64,000 nt of DNA from JACMJL01 sp963791805 (GCA_963791805.1 CAWBTU010000003.1:186001-250000); one strand, 5' to 3'. Positions 17,661 through 27,472 are shown, counted from the first letter of the stretch. The notes: generated by a model from the letters alone, not told the origin. Made by a program: numbers and translations.

Positions 17661-18085
17661 GTATTCAATCTAGGTATCAATAGATCCACAATCTTAACAG
17701 TTTTTTCATAGTTATGATCATAGACATCTGTATATTTAATACATATGTAATGCCCCATAAATTTATTTTTTATAAGTTCAATATCCATTTTTTCAGAATA
17801 ATCCAAAACATACTTAAACAAATTTACTTCACCCATAGATGCTAGGGCATAAGTTCCCATATTATAGTTAACATCATAATTTAATTTAAAAGGCAACTCC
17901 TCTGGCAATAAACCAACAGTTTTATTAGTATCATCCTGACTTTTTAGAAAGGTAACCTTCTGAATTAACATTGGACCTAGCCCAGCATTTTGAATACTTA
18001 CATTGATTTCATTGTCAGTAGTACATTTATGTATATTACAAAAGGGTTTAACACTTTTTATATTATGACTGCGCTGAAATCCCAT
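17636..18085 (-). CDS. Hypothetical protein, probably N-terminally truncated
   Basis: 149 aa from an ATG without a recognisable ribosome site. The frame stays open only a few codons further up, to a TAG at 18110. The segment VSIQNAGLGPMLIQKVTFL, an early-strand beta-sandwich-like pattern, is usually preceded by one or two membrane helices in clostridial proteins of this type. None is present here, so this may be a decayed gene. No function assigned. Confidence 0.45.
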   Translation of the reverse strand: MGFQRSHNIKSVKPFCNIHKCTTDNEINVSIQNAGLGPMLIQKVTFLKSQDDTNKTVGLLPEELPFKLNYDVNYNMGTYALASMGEVNLFKYVLDYSEKMDIELIKNKFMGHYICIKYTDVYDHNYEKTVKIVDLLIPRLNTKKYEAQI

Positions 18086-18129
18086 GCTTATGGCTGTAAA
18101 ACTTTCTAACTACACAAGGGGTTCAATCT

Positions 18130-18504
18130 TTAGTTTCCTGAATGGTGACCATCAAATACATTTTCTGCTACTCCATAAATTTCTCTGCCTTTAATACCAA
18201 CTTTAGCTCTTTCAGCTTCAGCAATCTCACTCATCATATCTCTAACTTGTTTTGATTTTTTTATTCTCTCCAGCTTTAATTCTCTATTTGTTTCGTCTGC
18301 AGTATATAAAGTAACTGTACCAACGCCAAAAATCTTATTACCAAAAGTTCTTTCTAACCTTACATCTAGAACTCTATACATAACAAGTTCATCTTCAACT
18401 GTTGTAAATAAACCTCTACTTACAAAAAGTCTATTGTTTTCAAGCTTATATTTAGTAAATGTAATGGGTAATCCTAATATTCGTTTTCTATCTTTCCACT
18501 CCAT
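18130..18504 (-). CDS. PH-like (bPH2 / DUF304) domain protein
   Basis: 124 aa. The start is the ATG at 18504, with GAGAGGTGGGA upstream; an earlier in-frame ATG at 18534 precedes this ribosome site. FTKYKLENNRLFVSRGLFTTVEDELVMYRVLDV is the strand pattern of bacterial PH domains of the YdbT/YvbH type. No membrane helices, unlike many relatives. Role unknown. Confidence 0.75.
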   Translation of the reverse strand: MEWKDRKRILGLPITFTKYKLENNRLFVSRGLFTTVEDELVMYRVLDVRLERTFGNKIFGVGTVTLYTADETNRELKLERIKKSKQVRDMMSEIAEAERAKVGIKGREIYGVAENVFDGHHSGN

Positions 18505-18673
18505 AAAAACTATCCCACCTCTCTTGATATTCATTTATAATTTTACAGCATATTGTCAAATACTTAAAGCATTTTAAGTTATATAGAGCATATTTATTTT
18601 ATATTAGGTATTACCTATACTTGTGGCATCTAGATTTTCATTTTGAGTAATCTAAATTAACTGTTCAAGATTC

Positions 18674-19414
18674 TCACCCAAAAGACCACTCTGAAACTTT
18701 ACTCTCATCCTCCCTCAGAGGTCTAATACCTTCAATACAGCATATTGTATCATCTTTAGTTTCTTCTTTAATTTCATCTTTAATTTCTTCATCTGTATCA
18801 CTAAAATTCACTATATCGTCCTTCTTCTTATTTTTCTTTCTACTTTTATTAATTTCTAGAATTATAGCAGTATTCTTCTGCAAATTGTCTCCATTCTTTT
18901 TATCCTCTATGCTATTAGCGCCTGTAATAATTTCTTTATTAATAACTTGTAAATTCCCTCCTTTAGCATCCTGAGCATTTTCTACTTCATTTCCAATTGT
19001 TTTATTATTCAACTTTTTAACTATATCCCCATCTATTTCTTCTTTAAACTCTTCACTTTGTGGAATATTAGAAATTTCTTTTTCCTTCACCTTAATATTT
19101 TGATGCTTAGCAAAATTTTTCACTCTATAGACCTTAGCTTCAGTACACTCAAGCATTTCTAATTCTATAAATAAATCTATTGCCAATTTAATTTGAGCAA
19201 TATCTCTATTAAATTCTATTGCTAAAGTCTCAATTGTATATGGGATGCTTTTTGAAAGATATAGATTCCCTTCTAAATTAACCTTTCCTGCTAGTAATAC
19301 AATTCTACTCCATATATAATGAATAACATCTCTTTCTGGCTTCATATCTATTATTTTAAATTTTGTATCCTCATACATATCAACTCTAAATTTTACATAT
19401 TTTCTTTCTCTCAT
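18674..19414 (-). CDS. Phage replisome organizer N-terminal domain protein
   Basis: 246 aa from the ATG at 19414, which has GAGGAG 10 nt upstream; the ATG at 19435 lies before that site. Residues 1-115 (ERKYVKFRVDMYEDTKFKIIDM through VYRVKNFAKHQN) match the DnaD-like replisome-organizer winged helix of phages and prophages. The rest is a charged, low-complexity Lys/Asp/Glu tail. No other phage gene is nearby, and IS66 debris follows, so it is probably a prophage or island relic that is still intact. Confidence 0.75.
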   Translation of the reverse strand: MRERKYVKFRVDMYEDTKFKIIDMKPERDVIHYIWSRIVLLAGKVNLEGNLYLSKSIPYTIETLAIEFNRDIAQIKLAIDLFIELEMLECTEAKVYRVKNFAKHQNIKVKEKEISNIPQSEEFKEEIDGDIVKKLNNKTIGNEVENAQDAKGGNLQVINKEIITGANSIEDKKNGDNLQKNTAIILEINKSRKKNKKKDDIVNFSDTDEEIKDEIKEETKDDTICCIEGIRPLREDESKVSEWSFG

Positions 19415-19583
19415 ATATCTGATTCTCCTCAACATTTTATTTTTTTATTTTCTAAATAGTATATATGCGTTAATGAATAAAATTAAAAAATAATTTTAAA
19501 TTTTTTCTAAAATCTTTGATTTGCATTTTATTTTCTTCACACCAACGCTTTGAGCTGAGATTACTAGCCTTGATGCGCTCATT

Positions 19584-19613
19584 CTAAGTACACAGTTAAC
19601 CATGCGTACTTAG
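19584..19613. repeat. 30-bp imperfect palindrome
   Basis: CTAAGTAC and GTACTTAG arms around a central GTTAAC. Lies between the replisome-organizer gene and the IS66 remnant. It could be an IS end or a regulator site. Confidence 0.4.
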
Positions 19614-19621
19614 ATAAATAA

Positions 19622-19640
19622 AGCCGCCAAAATGGCGGCA
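19622..19640 (-). terminator. Terminator after IS66 remnant 1
   Basis: Minus strand: TGCCGCCATTTTGGCGGC, then TTTATTTAT. GC-rich 7-bp stem just past the transposase stop, as often found at IS66-type ends. Confidence 0.7.
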
Positions 19641-19647
19641 GAAAAAT

Positions 19648-19911
19648 CTATTGATTCTGTTTTTTGCATTCAGCTGGAAGTTTTTCTGACCATGGAAGAA
19701 GATCATCAAGAAAATTAAGATTAGTATCTTCCATATGTTTTGGAATTTCTGTAAGAAGTAACTCAAAATAATTATACGGCTTTAAATTATTAGCTTTTGC
19801 TGTTTCTGCAATACTATAGATAATGGCGCTAGCCTTAGCTCCATCAATCGTATCAATCAAATGCAAATTGTGTTTTCCAATGCAGAAGCCACGAATGCTA
19901 CTTTCCGATAA
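19648..19911 (-). pseudogene. IS66-family transposase C-terminal remnant 1
   Basis: About 87 codons in frame, from SESSIRGFCIGKHN through GAKASAIIYSIAETAKANNLKPYNYFELL to LPWSEKLPAEC, the typical end of an IS66 TnpC transposase. An in-frame stop immediately precedes the SE codons, and the rest of the gene is missing. It is joined head-to-head to a second, different IS66 end. Confidence 0.82.
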
Positions 19912-19940
19912 TTATTCTCATATTGGGATAATTATCGGAA
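19903..19940. repeat. Inverted repeat joining the two IS66 remnants
   Basis: TTCCGATAATTAT (19903-19915) and ATAATTATCGGAA (19928-19940), 13 bp perfect, 12-bp spacer. Each arm encodes the same LSE codons of one IS66 fragment, so the break is at the equivalent point in both. Confidence 0.85.
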
Positions 19941-20234
19941 ATTGCCGTTAAACCTGTGGCTATTACACGAAAAAACTCACTATTCTCAGATTTCCTAGCG
20001 GGAGCAGAAGCGTTAGCTATTGTATTTAGCATTATAAATACAGCATCAGCCAATAATTTAGATGCGTATAAATATCTTGAGTATCTATTTCGAAGGCTTC
20101 CAAATAGTAATTTTGCTTCAAATTCTTCTGTGCTTGATGAATATTTGCCATGGGCAGATAAAGTACAGCTTGAATGTAGACTAAATACAACAGAAATAAA
20201 CGAAAAGGAGGAACCTTGCAGTGAGTCAGCCTAA
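19932..20234 (+). pseudogene. IS66-family transposase C-terminal remnant 2
   Basis: About 100 codons from SEIAVKPVAITRKNSLFSD through INTASANNLDAYKYLEYLFRRLPN to YLPWADKVQLEC. Same domain as remnant 1 but clearly diverged, so from another IS66-type element. An in-frame TAA directly upstream shows that the N-terminal part is lost. Confidence 0.82.
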
Positions 20235-20385
20235 TATTGATCATATGATGAATATGATCAAGGAGTTTCTTAGTGGGGAAATTGATGACATAGCGTATAC
20301 TCTTGATTTTCCATATGAGTTGGAGATGCGCTACAAAAAAATGCTTAAAGAGGATGATGATTATTGTGAAATGATATATAATTGA
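20221..20385 (+). CDS. Small IS66-associated ORF, unknown
   Basis: 54 aa from a GTG preceded by AAGGAGG (8 nt), overlapping the end of IS66 remnant 2. Acidic, begins MSQPNIDHMMNMIKEFLSGEID. Small ORFs of this kind often follow clostridial IS66 transposases. It may be truncated at its C-terminus. Function unknown. Confidence 0.5.
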   Translation: MSQPNIDHMMNMIKEFLSGEIDDIAYTLDFPYELEMRYKKMLKEDDDYCEMIYN

Positions 20386-20549
20386 TTCTATCTTCTTATA
20401 TTTCTCTTATACTTATTTTTGTGCTTATAAGTCAAAGGTTCCATCTCTTTTAACTGGGATTGGTATTAATAAATGTTGAATTATTGTTTTCGTAATTTTT
20501 CTGACTCTTACATTTGATAAAAAACTGGTTGCATAACATATTTTAAATA

Positions 20550-21135
20550 TTATGGGTCTAATTTATCTTTGTATTCGTTCAAAATAATCAATGGTTTAAC
20601 TTTTTCTGATAAACTAAATTTCCCAGTACTATAGAAAATATAACCACAACCTCCTTGTCCATCAATGTTGTAAGTAAAACAATTTTCAAAATATTTGACT
20701 TTTGTTCTTAAAGTCTTTCCATTCTTGGTTTCTTATATTTCTGCATTATCCTTTACATACCCATAACCAACTTTTCAGTAAATTTAGCAGCGCCATATTC
20801 AAGTACAGTACCAGGTTTTTTTGAATAAACCCAATAATAAAATTTCAGCTGCTAGTGGGATAATTTAACAAATTAAAGATTTCTTGAACTTCTTTATCTA
20901 TATAAGTATATTTAGACAAATCGATATATATAGTAGTATTTAGTAAATTTTCTTTATTATCGAATGAAATCACTAACTTCTGTTCCTTCTCCGTTGATAA
21001 CAACTCCCTTATATTTAACTTTTACAGTTTGATAAAGAATTAAAAGTTCATAATTTATATTTTCCTTAGTAAAAGGAAGTAGCTTACCTTGATAATATTT
21101 CTGATTGTAAAATTCTATATATGATGCAGGGTATC
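20550..21135 (-). pseudogene. Decayed protein-coding gene
   Basis: The minus strand shows coding-like stretches broken by stops and frameshifts. Examples are KVKYFENCFTYNIDGQGGCG and IFYSTGKFSLSEKVKPL near the end, and YPASYIEFYNQKYYQGKLLP near the start. The pattern suggests a former secreted or lipoprotein gene. The rest of 20386-21542 holds only short coding-like scraps (for example LYKEDGYIYVGFV on the plus strand near 21300). Confidence 0.55.
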
Positions 21136-21542
21136 AATTAATAGAATTTATATTGTAAAAAATTATTGGGATAAATGATATTTTTGGAAATCAATGCTAG
21201 ATTACGACATAAAATGTATCTTTTGTGACAATTTACTTTTCAATAGCTTTATTTAGATGTACTGTAGATAAGTATATTTAACAAAATCGAGTTTGTACAA
21301 AGAAGATGGCTACATTTATGTTGGATTTGTTTGTTTTTATTAAACCAGCCTAAGATATAAATAATTTTAAATACTAACTTTAATTAGGAAATTACCTGCA
21401 GGTGTGTAACCTGTTGCAAGTAAAAATTATGTAACAATATTAAATATAAGCACTAATTAGCATACTTTAAGAAATAACTTACATAAAAAAACAAAAAAGT
21501 GTTAATATAGAAAAAGAGGGAACTTTTGGAGGATAGGGGGTC

Positions 21543-21860
21543 ATTAATATTACAAATATTAAAAAAAATTATAAAAGCCTATTTATTGCTTTTACAATAC
21601 TTTTAGTTTTATTTTCTGTTTCAATTAGTGTTAAAGCGTTGCAAGTAGATGATGTTTTAGTTTCGTGGGAACATGTAGTTCAGTATGATTATTCAAACAA
21701 TACATCATCTTCGTATAATCATAATGAAGCTTATAAAACTATTAGTTTTGTAAATGGATACAATTACACTGAAAAAAGTAAAAAAACATCAAGTTGGCAG
21801 GAAGAACTTATTGGAGGGACATATAGGTATCAATATACTAGAACTTATTCAACTTATTAA
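21543..21860 (+). CDS. Secreted bacteriocin-like peptide, apparent ATT start
   Basis: 105 codons. An in-frame signal peptide (about 32 residues: Lys-rich n-region, FIAFTILLVLFSVSIS core, VKA cleavage) precedes a 73-residue mature part rich in Tyr, Ser, Thr and Asn. GGAGG at 21528-21532 is followed after 10 nt by ATT at 21543. There is no ATG, GTG or TTG before the TTG at 21639, which lies after the signal peptide. The mature segment has W, YSN, YNHNEAYKTISFVNG, SSWQEELIGG and aromatic-rich C-terminal features reminiscent of lactococcin-972-like bacteriocins, but the match is by eye only. An ABC ATPase and permease follow. Promoter-like TTACAT-N18-TAATAT lies upstream. Confidence 0.6.
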   Translation: MNITNIKKNYKSLFIAFTILLVLFSVSISVKALQVDDVLVSWEHVVQYDYSNNTSSSYNHNEAYKTISFVNGYNYTEKSKKTSSWQEELIGGTYRYQYTRTYSTY

Positions 21861-21954
21861 CATATATGAAATAAATGTTATTATAAGTTTTCAAGTATGA
21901 TAATTTATTAACTAAAATTATTAGTTCCCTCTCCACTTTTAAGGAGGAAAATAA

Positions 21955-22860
21955 ATGGACATTTTACAGGTTAAAAATTTATCTAAATCATTCGGGAAAA
22001 ACCCTATTATAAAAAATATAACTTTTGACATAAAAGAAGGTGAGATAGTTGGATTTGTCGGTCCTAACGGAGCTGGTAAAACAACTACACTTAAGCTTAT
22101 ATCAAGTCTAATATATCCTGACAGTGGTAAAATAGTAATTAATGGTCATGACTTATTAAAAGAAAGGGAAGCTGCACTTTCTAATGTTTCAGCTATTATT
22201 GAAAATCCAGGGCTTTATACTTATCTTAGTGGAAAAGAAAATATGGAATTTATAAGAAAAGTCAGGGGTAAATCGAACAAAGAAATGGATTTCATTATTA
22301 ATTATATAGGCTTATCAAATAGAATTAATGATTCTGTAAAAAAATATTCATTAGGAATGAAACAACGTCTTGCATTAGGTATGTGTATTTTATCTGAACC
22401 AAAACTTTTGATTTTAGATGAACCTACTAATGGATTAGATCCAACAGGAAATATTGAGTTTAGAAATTTAATAACTTCACTTGTAAAAGAAAAAAAAATA
22501 TCAGTATTTCTTTCTTCTCACATATTAAGCGAAGTTGATAAGATTTGTGATAGAGTTTTATTTATTAAAGAGGGAGAATTAATTTTAACAAATAGTAATC
22601 AGAAAAATCGTGATGAACAATCATATATAATAAAAGTTAATGATGCTAATAAAGCCAGATTCATATTAGAAGAATTTGAGTTTATTTGTAACATTTCAGT
22701 AGAAAATCAAAATGAAATTTTAGTCAGAATAAAAGAAAATAAGTTGAGTGATATATTGAATTTCTTATCTCAGAATGGAATAAATTTTTCTGATATTGAA
22801 AAAGTAAAATCTAATTTAGAATCTGAATATCTTAATATGTTTACAGAACAAGGGGTTTAA
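21955..22860 (+). CDS. ABC transporter ATP-binding protein (BcrA/LanF-like)
   Basis: 301 aa. Walker A GPNGAGKTTTLK near residue 38, signature YSLGMKQRLALG, Walker B LLILDEPTNGLDP, switch His in LSSHILSEVDKICD. It has the C-terminal extension of the drug/bacteriocin-immunity ATPases. AAGGAGG precedes the ATG. Pairs with the permease 6 nt downstream; likely exports or protects against the peptide encoded just upstream (inference). Confidence 0.88.
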   Translation: MDILQVKNLSKSFGKNPIIKNITFDIKEGEIVGFVGPNGAGKTTTLKLISSLIYPDSGKIVINGHDLLKEREAALSNVSAIIENPGLYTYLSGKENMEFIRKVRGKSNKEMDFIINYIGLSNRINDSVKKYSLGMKQRLALGMCILSEPKLLILDEPTNGLDPTGNIEFRNLITSLVKEKKISVFLSSHILSEVDKICDRVLFIKEGELILTNSNQKNRDEQSYIIKVNDANKARFILEEFEFICNISVENQNEILVRIKENKLSDILNFLSQNGINFSDIEKVKSNLESEYLNMFTEQGV

Positions 22861-22866
22861 ATAAAT

Positions 22867-24057
22867 ATGAAAAATTTAATTATAATTGAAATTAACAAAT
22901 TTTTTAAAAGGAAAAAAAATATTATTACTATTGTTTTTTTGGGTTTATTTGTTGGAATTTTTGTTTTGGGAAATATTGCATTTGATGATGAGATGACTAA
23001 ATCGAATATAAATAGTTATAAAGAAGAATTACAATCAGCTGAGGATTCTCTCAATTCATTAAAGCAGGAATATAATAGTTCAGAAAAAAAAATACCTAGT
23101 TTATTCAACTTAATTAGTAAAACAGAAACACAAGTTAATTTAATCAAGGAAAGGAACAAGGCAAACTTAAATAATGATTGGAAAACAGAATTAAATACAC
23201 AATTAAAATTAGATAAACAACTGATAGTTGATATTCAAAGTGGTCGAGTTATCTCTGGTGAAAATACAGATGATATAAAAAAGAGAATACAAAGAAACCA
23301 AATATTATATGATGAGAATATTAAACCAATAAATGAAAACTCTAATATGAGTGCATATAATTTTATTAGATTAGTAAATCGAGATTTGTTACCTATTCTA
23401 TCAATTATAATAGTCCTTTTATTATCAGCAGATGTTATATCTAATGAAAGCGATGAAGGAACATTTAAGTTTTTATTAACGCAACCTATTTCGCGAAGTA
23501 AAGTAATAGTGTCAAAGATAGTATCAACTAGTATTTTATGCTTATTTTCAATATTCTCAGTTATTTTCTTATACTTTATTACATTAGGATTTACAAAAGG
23601 ATTTGGCTCAAGAATTTATCCAACTGAATATTATACTGGAAATTTCTCAGCATTGTTTTATAATTCTAATACGATGTACAAGATAAACTTTATTAGTATT
23701 AAAAAATTCATTATGTTGTCGGTGCCATTAAATATTTTATTAATCTTTTTTATTACTTCAATGGGAGTACTTATATCAACAATTATTCAAAATAGTATTG
23801 CAGCAATGTGTACTTCTATAGTTATAGCTATATCAGTTAATATTATTACCACACAACTAAGGTTTTTTAATAAAATAAGTGAGTTTATACCATTTACATA
23901 CAGCAATGTAGTTAATTTATTAAATGGTAATTTGATTTCGCAATTTAAAAATAAAAACATCACGTATCTTGGTGGTATAATAGTATTGTTATCTTTTACA
24001 TTAATATTTCATATATTATCAGTGGTAGTGTTTAATAAAAGAGATATCAAATGCTAA
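22867..24057 (+). CDS. ABC-2 type permease with extracytoplasmic coiled-coil insert
   Basis: 396 aa. First transmembrane helix at about 20-38, then a long charged extracytoplasmic region (about 45-165, strongly helical, Lys/Glu/Gln rich), then five or six helices to the end. DEGTFKFLLTQPISRSKVIVSKI is the usual ABC-2 permease motif after the second helix. Ends in the common FNKRDI. Partner of the preceding ATPase. Its stop directly abuts the truncated IS1634-type element. Confidence 0.85.
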   Translation: MKNLIIIEINKFFKRKKNIITIVFLGLFVGIFVLGNIAFDDEMTKSNINSYKEELQSAEDSLNSLKQEYNSSEKKIPSLFNLISKTETQVNLIKERNKANLNNDWKTELNTQLKLDKQLIVDIQSGRVISGENTDDIKKRIQRNQILYDENIKPINENSNMSAYNFIRLVNRDLLPILSIIIVLLLSADVISNESDEGTFKFLLTQPISRSKVIVSKIVSTSILCLFSIFSVIFLYFITLGFTKGFGSRIYPTEYYTGNFSALFYNSNTMYKINFISIKKFIMLSVPLNILLIFFITSMGVLISTIIQNSIAAMCTSIVIAISVNIITTQLRFFNKISEFIPFTYSNVVNLLNGNLISQFKNKNITYLGGIIVLLSFTLIFHILSVVVFNKRDIKC

Positions 24058-24059
24058 GA

Positions 24060-25261
24060 GACACTCATTATCCTTGTTAATATCAAGCTTAAGAACATAT
24101 TCATATTGCTTTTCGTATTCCTTTTGGTATGGTCTACCTACTTTTTTAACAGCTTCTGCCTCAATATAATAGCTTAAAGCATGATATTTTAATTTCTTCA
24201 CTTTAAGCTTTTCGATTTCATCAATTTCTTTTTTAGCATCAGTTTCACAGGCAAATCTACGCTTTGCATACTGCTTTATATATTTTTTAAGTTCTTCTTC
24301 CTCTTTTTGAGTGTCTTAAAATAGTTTTACTCTTAATATCCTCTAAACCATATGAATATAAAACTGCAAACTTGCACTTACTGCCCTTATATTCTCCATT
24401 ATATTCAGAAATCAAGTATTCTACCAGTTTCCTTTGAGCGTTTTCAAATATAACTGATTTAGCGTTATCTCTTTCTTTGAGTGCCTTTCTTATTAATTCT
24501 TTTGATAAGGTTGTTGTTTCGGGAATCCTAGTTATAAATTTAATATTTTTACTTTCTGCTTTCAATATATTGGCTTCTGTAAAAAAAGAGCTGTCTGCAA
24601 TATAATAAAAATCTTTTTTATCAGTATAAGTTATTTTAAGAACATCATCTACATCATCTAAATTTTCATTATTGTAAGTTTTATCATCTACATTACCCGA
24701 TAATACTTTTGCATCAACTATTATTCCATTAGCAACTCCTACTCCCATTTTAATTTGTTTTTTATCCTCACGTTTTTGTTTACTATAGCCGAAGGTAATG
24801 GATATAGCTCCTACCTTACCTTCGGTACTTTCATACTCGCCCCACATTACCTTTGAATTTGTATCATAATTAATGTTCTTTATTGTAAGTCCATAGGTGG
24901 CGAAAGCCAGTGCACTTACCTCAGAGAATATTTTTCTTGGGACTGCGGCATATAACTGATCTAGATAGTTTCCAAACCTATCATCATTAAGTTGTTCAAT
25001 ATCAATTTGAGTATTAAAAATACCTTCTAAATCCTTCTGCTCATAGTATTCTTGTATCAAATATAAAGGTTTATGGCTGTCGCATAAATTCACTATCATC
25101 ATTTCAGCCAAAGTTCCATATGGAATATCGGGCTTCCGCCCATTGGATTTTGAAAGAGAGTTTTCAATTATTTCAGAGACTTTTAGTTTTTCACAGATAC
25201 CGGCTACAAAATTCATTTTCCCATGAAAATATGTCCTTACATTTTCAAGTATATTTTCCAT
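24060..25261 (-). pseudogene. IS1634/IS4-type (DUF4277) transposase, frameshifted and truncated
   Basis: An N-terminal frame of 324 codons begins at the ATG at 25261 (MENILENVRTYFHG). It contains DUF4277 followed by the first DDE region (NINYDTNSKVMWG, then IADSSFFTEANI). Near 24310 the frame shifts by one base: the continuation KEEEELKKYIKQYAKRRF is in another frame and runs to about 24060, where the element stops short. Full-length relatives are over 500 aa, so the C-terminal third is missing. Inactive. Confidence 0.82.
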
Positions 25262-25385
25262 TGTCTAAATCCCTCCTATGATACTTTATAATGAAATCAT
25301 AGACAAAATGCAACTAAAAATATACAGAAAATTAATTGGTTAGTTGGTAAATTTAGTTATGCGGGATATGAGTTAAATATAACCG

Positions 25386-25427
25386 ATAAAAAGCCGGCGA
25401 AGGTGTATTAGCACCCACAACCGGCTC
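25386..25427 (-). terminator. Terminator of the ilvBN operon
   Basis: Minus strand: AGCCGG...CCGGCT with an inner GGGTG/ACACC pairing, then TTTTTATC. Located about 80 nt after the ilvN stop. Confidence 0.78.
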
Positions 25428-25509
25428 TTTAAAATCCTCTATTCAATTTATGTTGTTGATTTACTTTTATCTTGCAGCTATTAATTTGTGGTGCTACATA
25501 TCCCTATCT

Positions 25510-25803
25510 TTAATTTATTTTTAAAATACTATCAAGATTATTAAATATACTTATATCAAATTCATGATGCAGGTGAACCTCTTTTACATCATATAGCTTA
25601 CTTAATTGCTTAACTATTTGAGTCAAAAAATCATCATTATTTACTAGTAGATACATTCTGCTCATAGTACCATCACCTATTCTGCCACATAGTATCCCTT
25701 CTAAATTGAAGGCTCTTCTTGCAAACAGACCATTAATGTGTGACATAACTCCAGGATGGTTTTTTACCACTAATTCAATTACATAGTATTCACTATTTAT
25801 CAT
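25510..25803 (-). CDS. ilvN: Acetolactate synthase small (regulatory) subunit
   Basis: 97 aa, a single ACT domain (YYVIELVVKNHPGVMSHINGLFARRAFNLEGI) like E. coli IlvN rather than the longer two-domain IlvH. Gives valine feedback control of the large subunit. The ATG at 25803 overlaps the last codons of ilvB, with AGGCGGTG 6-7 nt upstream; a GTG 9 nt earlier is the alternative. Confidence 0.88.
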   Translation of the reverse strand: MINSEYYVIELVVKNHPGVMSHINGLFARRAFNLEGILCGRIGDGTMSRMYLLVNNDDFLTQIVKQLSKLYDVKEVHLHHEFDISIFNNLDSILKIN

Positions 25804-27472
25804 AAATTTCACCGCCTATCATTTCAGTTATTGCTGCACCAGGTGGAACCATTGGTAAAACATTTTCAGCTGCCCTAACAGGGATATTTATAACTGCCGC
25901 TCCTGGCTGAGCCATCAAAGCTTCTAAAGCCTTGAAGCGATCCTTTTCTTCACTTAAGTCAACTCCTAAAATACCAAAGCCTTTACTAATTGTTGCAAAA
26001 TCAGGATTAGTTATAAATTTTGAAGCTATATAATGGCCTTCGTAAAATAGTTCTTGCTGCTGCCTAACTAGACCTAGATGCCCATTATTTAAAATAATAA
26101 TTTTAATATTCAAATTCAAATCTGCTAAAGTTGCTAGTTCTTGAATATTCATTAGTATTGAACCGTCTCCTGTAAAGCAGATTACCTGTTTATCTGGGTT
26201 AGCTATTGCAGCGCCTATTGCTGCTGGTAATCCAAAGCCCATGGTACCAAGTCCCCCAGAAGTTAGCAAGGTTCTAGGTCTTCTAAAAGGATATACCTGT
26301 GCTGTCCACATTTGATGTTGACCAACATCTGTGGTAATTATAGTATCGTCTGCAACTAGTATGCTAATGTGTTTAATGATATTAATTGGGTGAAGACTAT
26401 CTTCGATGCTTGGAGCAACAAAGGGATGCATTTCTTTTCTTTTCTCAACAGTGCTTATCCACTCATGTCTTTTATCTTCATTAATTAGTGGAAGCATCTC
26501 TCTTAATACACTTGCTATATTTCCGGTTATAGAAAAATCCACGCTTCTTAATTTGTTAATCTCTGCCTCGTCAATGTCTATATGTATTATCTTCGCTTCT
26601 GGGCAGAATTTTTTGATATCCCCTGTAGCTCTGTCATCAAATCTTACTCCAAAGGCTAAAATCAAGTCTGATTCATGCAATAGTATATTAGTATATCTAG
26701 CGCCATGCATTCCTAGCATTCCTAAATACAAAGGTTCAGTGCAAGAAAAACATCCAAGTCCCATAAGTGTTGATGTAACTGGAATACTATTTTTTGTTGC
26801 AAGTTCCTTAATTTGAATTGAAGCATCTCCACTTAAAACTCCCCCGCCTATATATAAAATAGGCTTTTTCGCTTTATTAATTTGCTCTGCAGCGAATTCA
26901 ATCATAGAACTATTAATAGTATCAGTAGGAGCTTCTTCTAACTCAACCTCTGGCCAGTTTTCAAATTCTAGAACTTCTAATTGCACATCTTTAGGTATAT
27001 CAATTAATACTGGACCTGGACGTCCACTTAATGCTATTCTAAAGGCTTCAGGTATTATGGTAAATAACTCCTTTGCAGATCTTACGATGAAATTATGTTT
27101 CGTAATAGGAATTGTCAAGCCATAAGTATCTACCTCCTGAAAAGCATCTGTTCCTATAAATGGATAAGCTACTTGACCTGTTATACATATGATAGGTACA
27201 GAATCTAACTTGGCATCTGCAATTGCTGTTAACAAATTTGTGGCTCCTGGCCCCGATGTTGCAAAGCAAACTGCTACTTCCCCAGTAGAACGAGTTATTC
27301 CTTGAGCAATGAACGCACCCCCTTGTTCATGCCTACATAAAATATGTCTGATATTACTTTTATAAAGTGAATCATATAAAGGAAGATTTGCTCCTCCTGG
27401 AATTCCTGCAATATCCTTTATTCCTTGTTTCTCAAGTAATTTAATTGTTATGTCAGCCCCATTTAATAACAT
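25793..27472 (-). CDS. ilvB: Acetolactate synthase large subunit
   Basis: 559 aa from the ATG at 27472 (RBS GGGAGG); longer in-frame starts fall inside the T-box leader. Thiamine-diphosphate enzyme condensing pyruvate to acetolactate in Val/Leu biosynthesis. The catalytic Glu is in CRHEQGGAF, the ThDP motif is GDGSILMN...NNGHLG, and the central FAD-type domain is present. A T-box leader upstream and ilvN overlapping downstream point to amino-acid-controlled biosynthesis rather than catabolic acetoin formation. Confidence 0.93.
   Translation of the reverse strand: MLLNGADITIKLLEKQGIKDIAGIPGGANLPLYDSLYKSNIRHILCRHEQGGAFIAQGITRSTGEVAVCFATSGPGATNLLTAIADAKLDSVPIICITGQVAYPFIGTDAFQEVDTYGLTIPITKHNFIVRSAKELFTIIPEAFRIALSGRPGPVLIDIPKDVQLEVLEFENWPEVELEEAPTDTINSSMIEFAAEQINKAKKPILYIGGGVLSGDASIQIKELATKNSIPVTSTLMGLGCFSCTEPLYLGMLGMHGARYTNILLHESDLILAFGVRFDDRATGDIKKFCPEAKIIHIDIDEAEINKLRSVDFSITGNIASVLREMLPLINEDKRHEWISTVEKRKEMHPFVAPSIEDSLHPINIIKHISILVADDTIITTDVGQHQMWTAQVYPFRRPRTLLTSGGLGTMGFGLPAAIGAAIANPDKQVICFTGDGSILMNIQELATLADLNLNIKIIILNNGHLGLVRQQQELFYEGHYIASKFITNPDFATISKGFGILGVDLSEEKDRFKALEALMAQPGAAVINIPVRAAENVLPMVPPGAAITEMIGGEIYDK

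Noticed and set aside
24019..24201. Separate small minus-strand gene
   Set aside because: It is the out-of-frame continuation of the frameshifted IS1634-type transposase, running into the permease gene.
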